Below, one piece after another: positions 51,784 to 59,776 of a stretch of 64,000 nucleotides of DNA. Where the stretch lies: NCBI RefSeq assembly GCF_041051975.1, contig NZ_CP163435.1:496001-560000 (forward strand), written 5' to 3'. Within the stretch, counting starts at the first letter, position 1; each line of letters opens with the position of its first letter. This stretch comes from Streptomyces sp. R21. GTDB lineage: Bacteria > Actinomycetota > Actinomycetes > Streptomycetales > Streptomycetaceae. The notes below the pieces were generated by a model. That model was not told the DNA's origin. It did no database searches and saw only the letters and a list, made by a program, of their open reading frames with translations. The translations under genes were made by a program, and so were the position numbers.

Positions 51784-51862
51784 GTGGCTAAGGGGACGCT
51801 GAGTACACCAGAGCAGCCCCCTCGGGGACTCGCGGGGGCCGTTTCAGGGTCCCCTTAGCCAC
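51784..51862. promoter_or_regulatory. Inverted repeat between response regulator and lipoprotein genes
   Basis: GTGGCTAAGGGGAC (51784-51797) and its exact complement GTCCCCTTAGCCAC (51849-51862) lie 51 bp apart in the divergent intergenic region. The spacing is too wide for a terminator, so paired operators for a dimeric regulator are likely. Confidence 0.6.
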
Positions 51863-51904
51863 GCGCGAGCAGGCTCGAAGCCACAGTTCCACGAGGGAGT
51901 CCCG

Positions 51905-52669
51905 ATGATCGGCAAAGGCATGGCACGCAGAGCACTGGTCCTCACCGTCGCCGCCGGCTGCACGGCCACGGGCGTACTGACGGCCTGTTCGTCGAGTTCG
52001 GGGAGTTCGGGGAGTTCGAACCACCGCTCCGCGGCGCCCGCGACGACCAGCCCGGTTCCCCGCAGCTTCTCGGCGACCGTCGACAACCCGTGGTTCCCGC
52101 TGCCGCCCGGCCGGACGCTGGTCTACAGCGGCATCAAGGACGGCGCCAAGTCCACGGAGTACCTCACCGCCACCCGCGAGACCGAGAAGATCACCGGCAT
52201 CCCCTGCCGCGTCGTCGAGGACCGCCTCTACACCGGCCGCACTCTCCACGAGGCAACCCGCGACTACTACACCCAGGACGCCGCCGGAAACGTCTGGTAC
52301 TTCGGCGAGGACACCGCCGAACTCGATGCCCACGGCAACATGCTCTCCACCGAGGGCACCTGGCGCGCCGGCCGTGACGGCGCCCGCCCGGGCATCTTCC
52401 TGCCCGCCCACCCCGTCCCCGGCGCCGCCGGACAGCAGGAGTACTACCCCGGCCAGGCGGAGGACCGCTTCCAGATCCTGGACCTGACCTCGCGCGTGTC
52501 CGTCCCGTACAAGACCTTCACCGGGGCCCTGCGCACGAAGGAATGGACGCCGCTGGAGCCCGGGGTCGTGGACAACAAGTACTACGTCAAGGGCATCGGC
52601 ACGGTGAAGGAGGTCACGGTCAAGGGCGGCCCCTTCGAGGAGAACGTGTTGACCGCTGTCAGGGGCTAG
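51905..52669 (+). CDS. Secreted lipoprotein of unknown function, divergent from a two-component system
   Basis: 254 residues from ATG 51905 with GAGGGAG upstream. The signal peptide ends in lipobox LTAC (Cys28). A Ser/Gly-rich linker (SSSSGSSGSSN) encoded by a small 9-bp repeat follows. The mature domain has SATVDNPWFPLPPGRTLVYS, DYYTQDAAGNVWYFGED and a C-terminal YYVKGIGTVKEVTVKG, suggesting a beta-rich domain common in Streptomyces two-component neighbourhoods. It is probably a target or partner of the kinase. No enzymatic motif is seen. Confidence 0.85.
   Translation: MIGKGMARRALVLTVAAGCTATGVLTACSSSSGSSGSSNHRSAAPATTSPVPRSFSATVDNPWFPLPPGRTLVYSGIKDGAKSTEYLTATRETEKITGIPCRVVEDRLYTGRTLHEATRDYYTQDAAGNVWYFGEDTAELDAHGNMLSTEGTWRAGRDGARPGIFLPAHPVPGAAGQQEYYPGQAEDRFQILDLTSRVSVPYKTFTGALRTKEWTPLEPGVVDNKYYVKGIGTVKEVTVKGGPFEENVLTAVRG
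51994..52020 (+). repeat. 9-bp repeat in the lipoprotein linker
   Basis: GAGTTCGGG occurs at 51994-52002 and 52003-52011, followed by the variant GAGTTCGAA (52012-52020), in frame with the Ser-Ser-Gly linker. Confidence 0.75.
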
Positions 52670-52878
52670 GAGGCGCTGGACCGGGCCGGGCACGCGCGGG
52701 GCGTGGTGGTCCACGGCTGGTTCTGGGGCACGACGTGCGTGGACGGCTTCACGTGGTGCCAGCACGCGATCTTCGGGTACATCAGTGCCGGGAACCGATC
52801 CACACCGCACCGCCGAGCCACTTCGCGATGCGCATCCCCGAGCTGCCGCGACCGGGAAGACGATGCGAGACGGCCGTC

Positions 52879-53390
52879 TCACCCAGGCGCCCCTTGCGCC
52901 TCGTCCTGATCGACGGGAAGGATCAGCGTGAAGGTGGCCGGGTAAGCACTGGTCAGGGAGAGCCTGCCGCCGAGCGGGACGGCCAGGTCCCGGGCGAGAA
53001 CCAGGCCGATGCCCGCTCCCTGTCCGCCCCCGCTGTGCCCGCGGTCGAACAGCCAGGCCGGCTCGCCCGCCACGGCGCCCTCGTCGCTCACGTCGCTCAC
53101 GTCGCTCACGTCGCTCACGTCGCTCACGTCGAAGGCGAGGGCACCGTCCAGGTCCCGCACAGCGATCCGGACGGTGCCGCGCCCGTGTATCCGGGCGTTG
53201 TCCAGCAGGATGCCGAGCACCTCCGACACGGGCACGCCCAGGACCAGGGCATCGGCCGCTGTGTCCCGTGCGGCGCACTCCAGGCGTCTGCCGTCCCGGG
53301 CGAACAGGCCGTGCCACCGTTCCTCGGCCTCCCGCAGCAGCTGACGTACCGCCGTCTTCCCGGAAGCTGGGTGGGACGCCTTGTCAGCAC
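52879..53390 (-). pseudogene. Truncated sensor histidine kinase with an expanded repeat in its ATP-binding domain
   Basis: Only the C-terminal part of a histidine kinase remains in frame: EAEERWHGLFARDGRRLECA, the N box (LGILLDNARIHG), a G1 region reading (VSD)5EG, and the G2 box (GQGAGIGLVLARDLA). The H box, sensor and membrane segments are missing or in other frames upstream. The G1 box, normally a single VxDxG-like turn, carries a 9-bp repeat expansion (53083-53127). A shortened protein from an internal GTG (53235) is conceivable but could not autophosphorylate. Confidence 0.65.
53083..53127. repeat. 9-bp tandem repeat (GTCGCTCAC) in the kinase relic
   Basis: Five perfect copies of GTCGCTCAC, encoding Val-Ser-Asp repeats on the minus strand. 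The array lies exactly in the G1 box of the ATP-binding domain. Confidence 0.95.
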
Positions 53391-53666
53391 GACGATCAGC
53401 AGGTCGGGCAGTGCACCCGCCAGGGCCAGGACGCGCGGCATGACGGGAGCACGCCAGACTCTTGCCCAGCTCGTCCAGGCTCCTCTACCCCGCGGCCCGC
53501 AAAATTCGTTCTCGCCTGCCGTCACATTCCCCCGCTGGGATCCGTCAGGGAGGTGGCAAAGCCACACCGACCCCATCCTGCGGGGGCAAAGAACCGGCCC
53601 GGACTCCGCGACCGGCCCACCCTCGCCACGAAGTCCCTCACACCGGGAGACAGGACGGACACCACC

Positions 53667-54077
53667 ATGCTGACCAACGTCATGTACGTGACGCTCTACG
53701 TCACCGACCAGGACCGCGCGCTGCGGTTCTACACCCAGCAGCTCGGACTGGAAAAGCGCATCGACTACCGAGGCCCCTCCGGACGCTTCCTCACCGTCGG
53801 CATCCCCGGCAGCCCCCTCGAGTGCGTCCTGTGGCCGCACCCGGCCGCCGCGGGACAGCCGGCCGAGGCGCAGCCCGGCGCCACGCCCGGCCCGGTCTTC
53901 CTGGAATCGGACGACCTGAGGAAGGACTTCGTCATACTGCGCGACCGCGGAGTGCAGTTCGACCAGAGCGCACCGGAGGACTACCCCTTCGGAATCCGCA
54001 TCGAGGCAATCGACCCCGACGGCAACCGGATCTCACTGCGCCAGCGCGGCCGGACAGACGGCGACAACAACGACTGA
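53667..54077 (+). CDS. VOC/glyoxalase-family protein
   Basis: 136 residues of the vicinal-oxygen-chelate fold: MYVTLYVTDQDRALRFYTQQ, LGLEKRIDY, then GRFLTVGIPGSPLECVLW and a C-terminal AIDPDGNRISL. Both betaalphabetabetabeta half-modules are present. Known metal ligands of glyoxalases are not clearly conserved, so it may bind rather than convert a small molecule. ATG 53667 lies behind a loosely spaced AGGA. It stands alone; substrate unknown. Confidence 0.88.
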   Translation: MLTNVMYVTLYVTDQDRALRFYTQQLGLEKRIDYRGPSGRFLTVGIPGSPLECVLWPHPAAAGQPAEAQPGATPGPVFLESDDLRKDFVILRDRGVQFDQSAPEDYPFGIRIEAIDPDGNRISLRQRGRTDGDNND

Positions 54078-54342
54078 CCGTCCCGGGCCCCCGCACGGCC
54101 GGCGCCACACGTGCGTCGGCCGTGCGGCACAGGGCAGCGCGAATCCGTCGGCGCCACCGCCGCGCCGCATCGCTCACCCCGCCGCGCAAGGGGGCTCCGC
54201 CCGGCAGCACTGCCACGACCAGGTGTTGCCGATGCCCCCGCTCCCCCGGCCCGCCCGGCAACTGAGCACGCATCGCCCGCTCCACGGCATGCGCCGACCG
54301 AGCCGTAAGGGCATGCCCGCCTCTACCGTCGCGCCAGCCAGG

Positions 54343-54717
54343 TCGCGAGCTCGTCCACGACCGCGGGGTCAACATGTCCTGGACTCGCATACTCCGCCGG
54401 GGTGGGTTGGCCGTTGTCGGGAAAGAAGCGGTGGTCTGCGTCCACGTGGACCGGATCGTCAGCTCGGACCGGTGCGCCAGGGCACGCTGCCAGCCTGCCA
54501 ATTCGTCGGCGACCGTCCTTTGGTAGTCGGTCACCCCATCGATGGTGACCTTGCCCGTCGCCTCGGGCAGCGGCAGATGCTCAGTTCGACCGTCGGCCGG
54601 CCCACCCACGAAAGTCACCAGGACGGTGATCAGACTCGGGTCCATAGAAGCTGTCGCCCCCAGCCAGACCAAGAAGTAGATGATCGACGCGATCACGGTC
54701 AAGTACTGACGGGCCAT
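54343..54717 (-). pseudogene. Alpha/beta-hydrolase C-terminal relic
   Basis: In one minus-strand frame, DYQRTVADELAGWQRALAHR resembles the segment before the catalytic His of alpha/beta hydrolases. After a frameshift near 54455, DADHRFFPDNGQPTPAEYAS, then PGHVDPAVVDELATWLARR and a stop (about 54342) match the usual end of that family, His included. Upstream the frame runs into a hydrophobic stretch (LTVIASIIYFLVWLGA) that does not belong to it. The nucleophile region is missing. Confidence 0.45.
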
Positions 54718-54803
54718 CAAGGCAAGCGGCTCGAATCCGTCCTGTGGAAGACGGCGGTCATTGTCACAATGAGTGGCCCATCGGCATATCCACGGAGCTG
54801 ACC

Positions 54804-55190
54804 ATGCGTAGACCTGCTGTTCTGCTGGCTGTTGCCGCCGCCCTCGGCGTCCCGTTGACAGCCCCGGCTCCCACCGCCTCGGCCACGCCTCAGACAACCG
54901 AGGTCATCTGCCAGGACTGGTCCGCGTTTCCGCAGTACATCCGCCACATCTACCTCAGTCCGGACAACCCCACGGCCGTGCGGGACTTCGACGAGCACCC
55001 GGTGAACCTCAGCTGCTACGAGTGGTCGGGGTCGACTCCGGCCACGATCTCGTACTCCATCAGCTACGTCATGAACGACCTGGACCATCCCGACGGACAT
55101 TCAGACATCCTCACCATGGGGCACGGCTTCGCGTGGACCCCCGCCATGCCGGGCTATGTCTACCGGGCGAGCTTCACACTCATTTCCTGA
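54804..55190 (+). CDS. Small secreted protein of unknown function
   Basis: 128 residues from ATG 54804 with ACGGAG 7 bp upstream. A clear signal peptide (RRPAVLLAVAAALGVPL, cleavage near ASA-TP) precedes a small domain with two cysteines (EVICQDW and NLSCYEW) that could form a disulfide. The mature part is aromatic-rich (QYIRHIYLSP, SYSISYVMN, YVYRASF) and looks like a beta-sandwich. I do not recognise it. The stop codon is immediately followed by a 9-bp tandem repeat. Confidence 0.75.
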   Translation: MRRPAVLLAVAAALGVPLTAPAPTASATPQTTEVICQDWSAFPQYIRHIYLSPDNPTAVRDFDEHPVNLSCYEWSGSTPATISYSISYVMNDLDHPDGHSDILTMGHGFAWTPAMPGYVYRASFTLIS

Positions 55191-55216
55191 CGCACCCAAC
55201 GCACCCAACGCACCCA
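55190..55216 (+). repeat. 9-bp tandem repeat (ACGCACCCA) after a small secreted protein gene
   Basis: Three perfect copies of ACGCACCCA; the first base is the last base of the TGA stop. The repeat is non-coding. Confidence 0.9.
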
Positions 55217-55493
55217 TGGTCTCGGAGGCGTTGAGGCCCCTTTGGCGCTTGTGACCGTGCCGCCGGCCGTCTCTTTCGGGCCACCTCGCCGAGCACACGA
55301 CACCCGCGCCGTGCCATCACCCGCACGTTCGGCGAGCTCAGATCTCGGGCTTCACGCTAAGAAGCATGCGGACGTACCTCGCGTTGCCGGGGGACGCCCG
55401 GTGGCTCCATGGCGCCGTCGACGGCCCATGCCGTCGAGTGACCCACCCGAAGATTGAACTCACCGATCGTGGAGCATTGTTGACCGAACCGCC

Positions 55494-55874
55494 TCATCGG
55501 CCACGGGACAGCAGCCACCGCCAACGCTCGCGTTCCGTGAAGAGGCAGACAAGTGCCATGACAGACACGACAATTGCCGCCCACGTGGGCCAGACAACCC
55601 AGGCGGAGACCACGGCTGCGACGAGCTGGAGCAGCACAAGCAGGATCGTGACCACGCCCGGAACCGCGACCATCTGCTGCATCGGCTTGTCGCCCGGTGT
55701 GCCGAAGACGGTCGGAAGACCGATCAGCACCACCACCGACAGCACGGCGAGCACCCACGAGGAGCGGGACAACGCCCACGGGGTGGCCACCCAGGCGACG
55801 ATTTCCGTCGAGAACCGCAGGGCGGATGCCAGGCGGTCGTCAGGTCGTTCCAAGGGTCCCCCAAATGTCAGCAC
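55494..55874 (-). CDS. Small membrane protein (DUF2568-like)
   Basis: 126 residues from GTG 55874 (VLTFGGPLERPDDRLASALR). Four hydrophobic segments follow (FSTEIVAWVATPWAL; WVLAVLSVVVLIGLPTVF; VAVPGVVTILLVLLQLVAAV; WAAIVVSVMALVCLF). The layout and the short polar GTPGDKPMQQ loop resemble DUF2568-type proteins, a guess from pattern. The start is uncertain as no ATG lies near; AGGTGG is very close to the GTG. It has no operon partner. Confidence 0.6.
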   Translation of the reverse strand: MLTFGGPLERPDDRLASALRFSTEIVAWVATPWALSRSSWVLAVLSVVVLIGLPTVFGTPGDKPMQQMVAVPGVVTILLVLLQLVAAVVSAWVVWPTWAAIVVSVMALVCLFTERERWRWLLSRGR

Positions 55875-56052
55875 CAGCCACCTGCGAAAGATGCTACGTC
55901 GCGCAGAGGACCGCGGCGAGAAGCGCTTAAGTGAGCCTTTAGCGCACCGGCGAAGGGGCCGTCCCACCCGGTTTTCCCGTGGCCGGGCAGCCGCGCAGCA
56001 GACCGACGTCACCATGCCGGTGACGATCGCTGTCCGAGTGAACTCGGTGTTC

Positions 56053-57192
56053 CTAAATAGCGACGGCGCCTTCTGCGGAGATTTCGGACTCCTGCCCTGT
56101 CGCGGGCAGTTCCACGGTGATGCGGATGCCTCCGGCGGAGCGCGGGGTGAGGGTGAGTGTTCCGTCGTGTGCGTGGGTGATGGTTTTGGCGATTGCCAGG
56201 CCGAGGCCGACGCCTGCGTGATCGGCGCGTATGCGCTCGGTGCCGCGCTGGAAGGGTTCGGTGAGTGTCGAGGCCAGCTCTGGGGTGACCTGCTCGCCGG
56301 TGTTTTCGACGGTGAGCACCACGGTCGTGGGGCCGACGCTGGTGTTGACCCAGACAGCGCCCCGTTCGGGCAGGTTGTGGACGATCGCGTTGTGCACGAG
56401 GTTCGTGGTCAGCTGCAGCAGGAGCGCCTGTGATCCGATCGTGGGGGTGATCTCGCCGCTGGTCTCGATCCTGACGCCGTGCTTTTCCGCGAGGGGAAGG
56501 AGTGTTTCCGTCGCTTCTTCCGCCATGAGGGACAGGTCGACGTGTTCGCGGGTGAAGGACCGCTGCTCGGCGCGGCTGAGCAGGAGCAGTGCCTCGGTGA
56601 GGTCGATCGCTCGGGTGTTGACGGCGTGGAGGCGGTCGATGAGTTCGCCGTCGGCGCGGTTCGGATCGGTGCGGGCCACGTCGAGGAGCGCCTTCGAGAT
56701 CGCCAGCGGGGTGCGCAGCTCGTGAGAGGCGTTTGCCGCGAATCTCTGCTGTTCGGCGACGTGCGCTTCGAGCCGCTCGAGCATGGTGTCGAAGGCGTCG
56801 GCGAATTCGCGGAACTCGTCCTTGCGGCCCGGCAGCCGGATGCGGTGGGAGAGTGATCCGTTCGTGGCCATGCGGGTGGCGTTGGTGATCCGGGTCAGGG
56901 GGGCGAGCATGCGGCCGGCGAGGATCCACCCTCCCACGAGGCCGAACACCAGCAGGAACACCATCACTGCGGCTGCTCTCGGTGCGAACACATTCAGGAG
57001 GACGGACCGGATGGGGAACACACCATCCGTGAGTCTGTCGTCATCGGCGTTGGTGAGCATCGCGCGGTTGGGGACGTAACGCAGGAGGAACAACCACACG
57101 GCGGCGAGCAGCAAGATGCCGGCCAGCATGAGGAACCCGGCGTAGCTGAGGGTGAGTTTGAGGCGAACGCTCATCCCACGTGTCCTATCCAC
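56053..57192 (-). CDS. VanS-like sensor histidine kinase
   Basis: 379 residues from GTG 57192 with GGAGG 5 bp upstream; an in-frame ATG at 57174 is an alternative. It has two transmembrane helices (about 13-38 and 71-93), a short extracytoplasmic loop, a HAMP linker, H157 in the H box (NASHELRTPLA), N box (NLVHNAIVHN), and G1/G2 (VENTGEQV, VGLGLAIAK). It resembles Streptomyces VanS kinases (SVRLKLTLSYAGFLMLAG). The short sensor loop suits direct detection of a glycopeptide or cell-wall signal. It overlaps the response regulator gene by 8 bp. Confidence 0.9.
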   Translation of the reverse strand: MDRTRGMSVRLKLTLSYAGFLMLAGILLLAAVWLFLLRYVPNRAMLTNADDDRLTDGVFPIRSVLLNVFAPRAAAVMVFLLVFGLVGGWILAGRMLAPLTRITNATRMATNGSLSHRIRLPGRKDEFREFADAFDTMLERLEAHVAEQQRFAANASHELRTPLAISKALLDVARTDPNRADGELIDRLHAVNTRAIDLTEALLLLSRAEQRSFTREHVDLSLMAEEATETLLPLAEKHGVRIETSGEITPTIGSQALLLQLTTNLVHNAIVHNLPERGAVWVNTSVGPTTVVLTVENTGEQVTPELASTLTEPFQRGTERIRADHAGVGLGLAIAKTITHAHDGTLTLTPRSAGGIRITVELPATGQESEISAEGAVAI

Positions 57193-57880
57193 GCTCGCCT
57201 CCCTCGTGTCCGGCGTCCGGCTGCGTGTCGATGCGGTAGCCGACGCCCGGCAAGGTGGCGATGATCCAGGGTTCGCCGAGCCGCTTGCGCAGTGCCGAGA
57301 CCGTGATGCGCACGGCGTTGGTGAACGGGTCGGCGTTCTCGTCCCAGGCCCGCTCCAGCAGCTCCTCGGCGCTGACGACCCCGCCCTCGGCGACGACGAG
57401 GACTTCGAGCACGGCGAACTGCTTCCTGGTCAGCGCGACGTAGCGGCCGTGCCGGTAGACCTCTCTGCGGAACGGGTCCAGTCGCAGACCTGCGATCTCT
57501 CGCACGGGTGGCCGGTTGTGGGCGCGTCTACGGTCGAGTGCTCTGAGCCGGAGCGCGAGTTCCTGGAGTGCGAACGGTTTCGTGAGGTAGTCGTCGGCGC
57601 CGAGTTCGAATCCGGAAGCCTTGTCGTCGAGACGGTCGGCCGCGGTGAGCATGAGGATCGGCATGCCGCTGCCGGAGGCGACGATGCGTTTGGCGATCTC
57701 GTCACCGGACGGTCCGGGGATGTCGCGGTCGAGGACGGCGATGTCGTAGGCGTTGATGCTCAGCAGTTCCAGAGCGGTGTCACCGTCACCTGCGATGTCG
57801 GCTGCGATCGCTTCCAGGCGCAGGCCATCGCGGATGGCTTCCGCCAGATACGGTTCGTCCTCGACAATCAACACACGCAT
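57185..57880 (-). CDS. VanR-like OmpR-family response regulator
   Basis: 231 residues, very like VanR of S. coelicolor as I recall it (MRVLIVEDEPYLAEAIRDGL, NAYDIAVLDRDIPGPSGDEI). The phosphoacceptor is D51 and the conserved Lys is K101 (LTKPF). The winged-helix DNA-binding domain ends GVGYRIDTQP. It is first in an operon with the VanS-like kinase and divergent from the VanY- and VanJ-like genes, its probable targets. The intergenic region 57881-57966 should hold the operator, although I did not find a clear repeat. Confidence 0.92.
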   Translation of the reverse strand: MRVLIVEDEPYLAEAIRDGLRLEAIAADIAGDGDTALELLSINAYDIAVLDRDIPGPSGDEIAKRIVASGSGMPILMLTAADRLDDKASGFELGADDYLTKPFALQELALRLRALDRRRAHNRPPVREIAGLRLDPFRREVYRHGRYVALTRKQFAVLEVLVVAEGGVVSAEELLERAWDENADPFTNAVRITVSALRKRLGEPWIIATLPGVGYRIDTQPDAGHEGGERG

Positions 57881-57966
57881 GCTTCGAGGCTACGAGTCGG
57901 CGCATATCGTCGGCATATCGAAAACCGCATACGTGCCGGCAACACCGTGCTGCCTTGACTGGCGGT

Positions 57967-58497
57967 ATGCCTCGAACCTCTCCATCTGCACGCACAAAGA
58001 CCCGCCGGATTCGCCGACACCTTCTCGTCGGCCTCATGGTCGACTTAGCGGTGATCATCGCAGCCCTCGGCTACCGGTTATCGCGGTCCTCGTCCTCACC
58101 GCCCTCCTCTTCCGCGTCACTCTTGAACACTCATCGCAGTGAGCACCGTGGTGCGCCTGACGAGGCCGACGGAGTCGACTTCTACGTCAACAGCGGCTGG
58201 CGTTCCCCGGAATACCAAGATCAGCTTCTTCGCGAGGCGGTCTCGGCATACGGGTCCGAGGACGAGGCCGCCCGATGGGTGGCCACTGCGGCGACGTCCC
58301 CCCACGTGTCGGGGGACGCGGTCGACATCGGGCACTCCGATGCGACGGAGCGGCTGTCCAGGCATGGCGCCGAGTACGGGCTGTGCCAGATATGCCTCAA
58401 CGAACCCTGGCACTACGAACTGCACACCGATGCCATGGATCACGGTTGCCCGCATATGTATGCCACCCCCACCCAAGACCCGAGGATGCAGCAGTGA
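57967..58497 (+). CDS. vanY: VanY-type D-Ala-D-Ala carboxypeptidase, shortened
   Basis: 176 residues. After an N-terminal membrane anchor (LLVGLMVDLAVIIAALGYRL) the M15B catalytic core appears directly: DFYVNSGWRSPEYQDQLL, SPHVSGDAVDIG (S111, H113, D120) and EPWHYEL (E147, H149). The zinc and catalytic residues are kept. The stretch between anchor and core (HRSEHRGAPDEADG) is much shorter than usual, so some 40-60 residues that start the catalytic domain appear deleted without frame loss. The enzyme would trim the terminal D-Ala of cell-wall precursors, the target of glycopeptides, but activity after this loss is uncertain. The ATG has a weak ribosome site. Confidence 0.75.
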   Translation: MPRTSPSARTKTRRIRRHLLVGLMVDLAVIIAALGYRLSRSSSSPPSSSASLLNTHRSEHRGAPDEADGVDFYVNSGWRSPEYQDQLLREAVSAYGSEDEAARWVATAATSPHVSGDAVDIGHSDATERLSRHGAEYGLCQICLNEPWHYELHTDAMDHGCPHMYATPTQDPRMQQ

Positions 58498-58520
58498 CCG
58501 GCAGCGAGCGAGGACAGACG

Positions 58521-59597
58521 ATGGCGCAGGTGGACACGGCGGAGATCGGACTAGGCGGCGCCGGCCGCCGGGACTCCGGCGCCGGGACCTGGCGCGCGGG
58601 CGTCCGCCGCCTGATCCGCGCCGGCTCCCGTCCGGGCCCCTGGAAGCGCGGCCCGGTGCTTGCGGCGCTGGCGCTGCTGCTCGGCCTGCTCATGCTCCTG
58701 CACGCGAAGATCACGGACTACGGGGGCGTCGGCAGCCTGGTGGAGACCTTCCTGCCATGGTTCGGCCTGTTCGTTCCTGTGCTGCTGGCCGGGGCGCTGT
58801 GGCGCCGCTCCGCCTCCGCGGTGGTCGCGCTGCTGCTGCCGGTCATGGCGTGGCTGAGCCTCTTCGGCGGGCTGCTCGGCGACAAGTCCCACCCGGGCGG
58901 CGACCTCACCGTGGTCAGCCACAACGTCGGCGCCGACAACTCCGACCCGGCCGGCACCGCCCGCGACCTGGCCGCCTCCGGGGCGGAGGTGCTGGCACTG
59001 GAGGAGATCACCTCGCAGGCCAGGGGCACGTACGAGAAGGAGTTGGCGAAGGCGTACCCGTACCACTCGGTGCAGGGCACGGTCGGGCTGTGGAGCAAGC
59101 TGCCGCTGTCGGACACCCGGCCGGTGGACATCAAGCAGGACGTCGGGCCGCTGGGGGACAGCAAGTCGGCCGACGTCAAGCTGCCCTACAACCGGGCGCT
59201 GCGCACCACGGTGGCCACGGACCAGGGGCCCCTTACCGTGTATGTGGCCCACCTGGGGTCCGTACGGGTGAATCCCCGGGCGGGCTTCTGGACGGACTCG
59301 CGGGACAGGAACGCGCAGGCGCTCGGCGAGGCCATCGCCGCCGAGCAGAACAAGCGGGTGGTGCTGCTCGGCGACCTCAACGGCACCACGGACGACCGCG
59401 CATTCGACGCCATCACCTCGCAGCTGGACTCGGCCCAGGACGAGGCCGGGGACGGCTTTGGCTTCAGCTATCCGGCGAAGTTCCCGATGGTGCGGATCGA
59501 TCAGATCCTGGTCCGTGGCGTGAAACCGGAGAGCTCCTGGCTGCTACCGGCCACCGGCAGCGACCACCTGCCGGTGGCGGCGGGAATCAGCTGGTGA
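58521..59597 (+). CDS. vanJ: VanJ-like membrane-anchored endonuclease/exonuclease/phosphatase-family protein
   Basis: 358 residues from ATG 58521 with GAGG 7 bp upstream; an in-frame GTG at 58494 overlaps the vanY stop (GTGA) and would add nine residues. Three transmembrane segments (about 43-60, 68-85 and 90-107) are followed by an extracytoplasmic EEP domain with metal-site motifs VVSHNVGADN, ALEEITS, GDLNGTTDD and SDHLP. In S. coelicolor, VanJ of this architecture confers teicoplanin resistance and lies beside vanRS. The same neighbourhood here supports the symbol. It is probably co-expressed with vanY. Confidence 0.85.
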   Translation: MAQVDTAEIGLGGAGRRDSGAGTWRAGVRRLIRAGSRPGPWKRGPVLAALALLLGLLMLLHAKITDYGGVGSLVETFLPWFGLFVPVLLAGALWRRSASAVVALLLPVMAWLSLFGGLLGDKSHPGGDLTVVSHNVGADNSDPAGTARDLAASGAEVLALEEITSQARGTYEKELAKAYPYHSVQGTVGLWSKLPLSDTRPVDIKQDVGPLGDSKSADVKLPYNRALRTTVATDQGPLTVYVAHLGSVRVNPRAGFWTDSRDRNAQALGEAIAAEQNKRVVLLGDLNGTTDDRAFDAITSQLDSAQDEAGDGFGFSYPAKFPMVRIDQILVRGVKPESSWLLPATGSDHLPVAAGISW

Positions 59598-59776
59598 ACA
59601 TCGCCCGAGAGCTCCGCTTCCGTCCATGGATCCGGAGGCACAAACCTCAGGCGTGATTCGCCCAAGAACTTGCCTAGCGGACCGCGGCCTTCCCCGACAG
59701 CGTGATGGCTGCCCGGGTGACGAGCGCTTCGCAGTGCGGCACCTGCCGTTCGTAGTCCCGGAGTGGCGGGGGCCGG

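Noticed and set aside
52670..52878. A gene reading VVHGWFWGTTCVDGFTW
   Set aside because: Short, no start signal, and the frame ends quickly; may be run-on after the lipoprotein gene.
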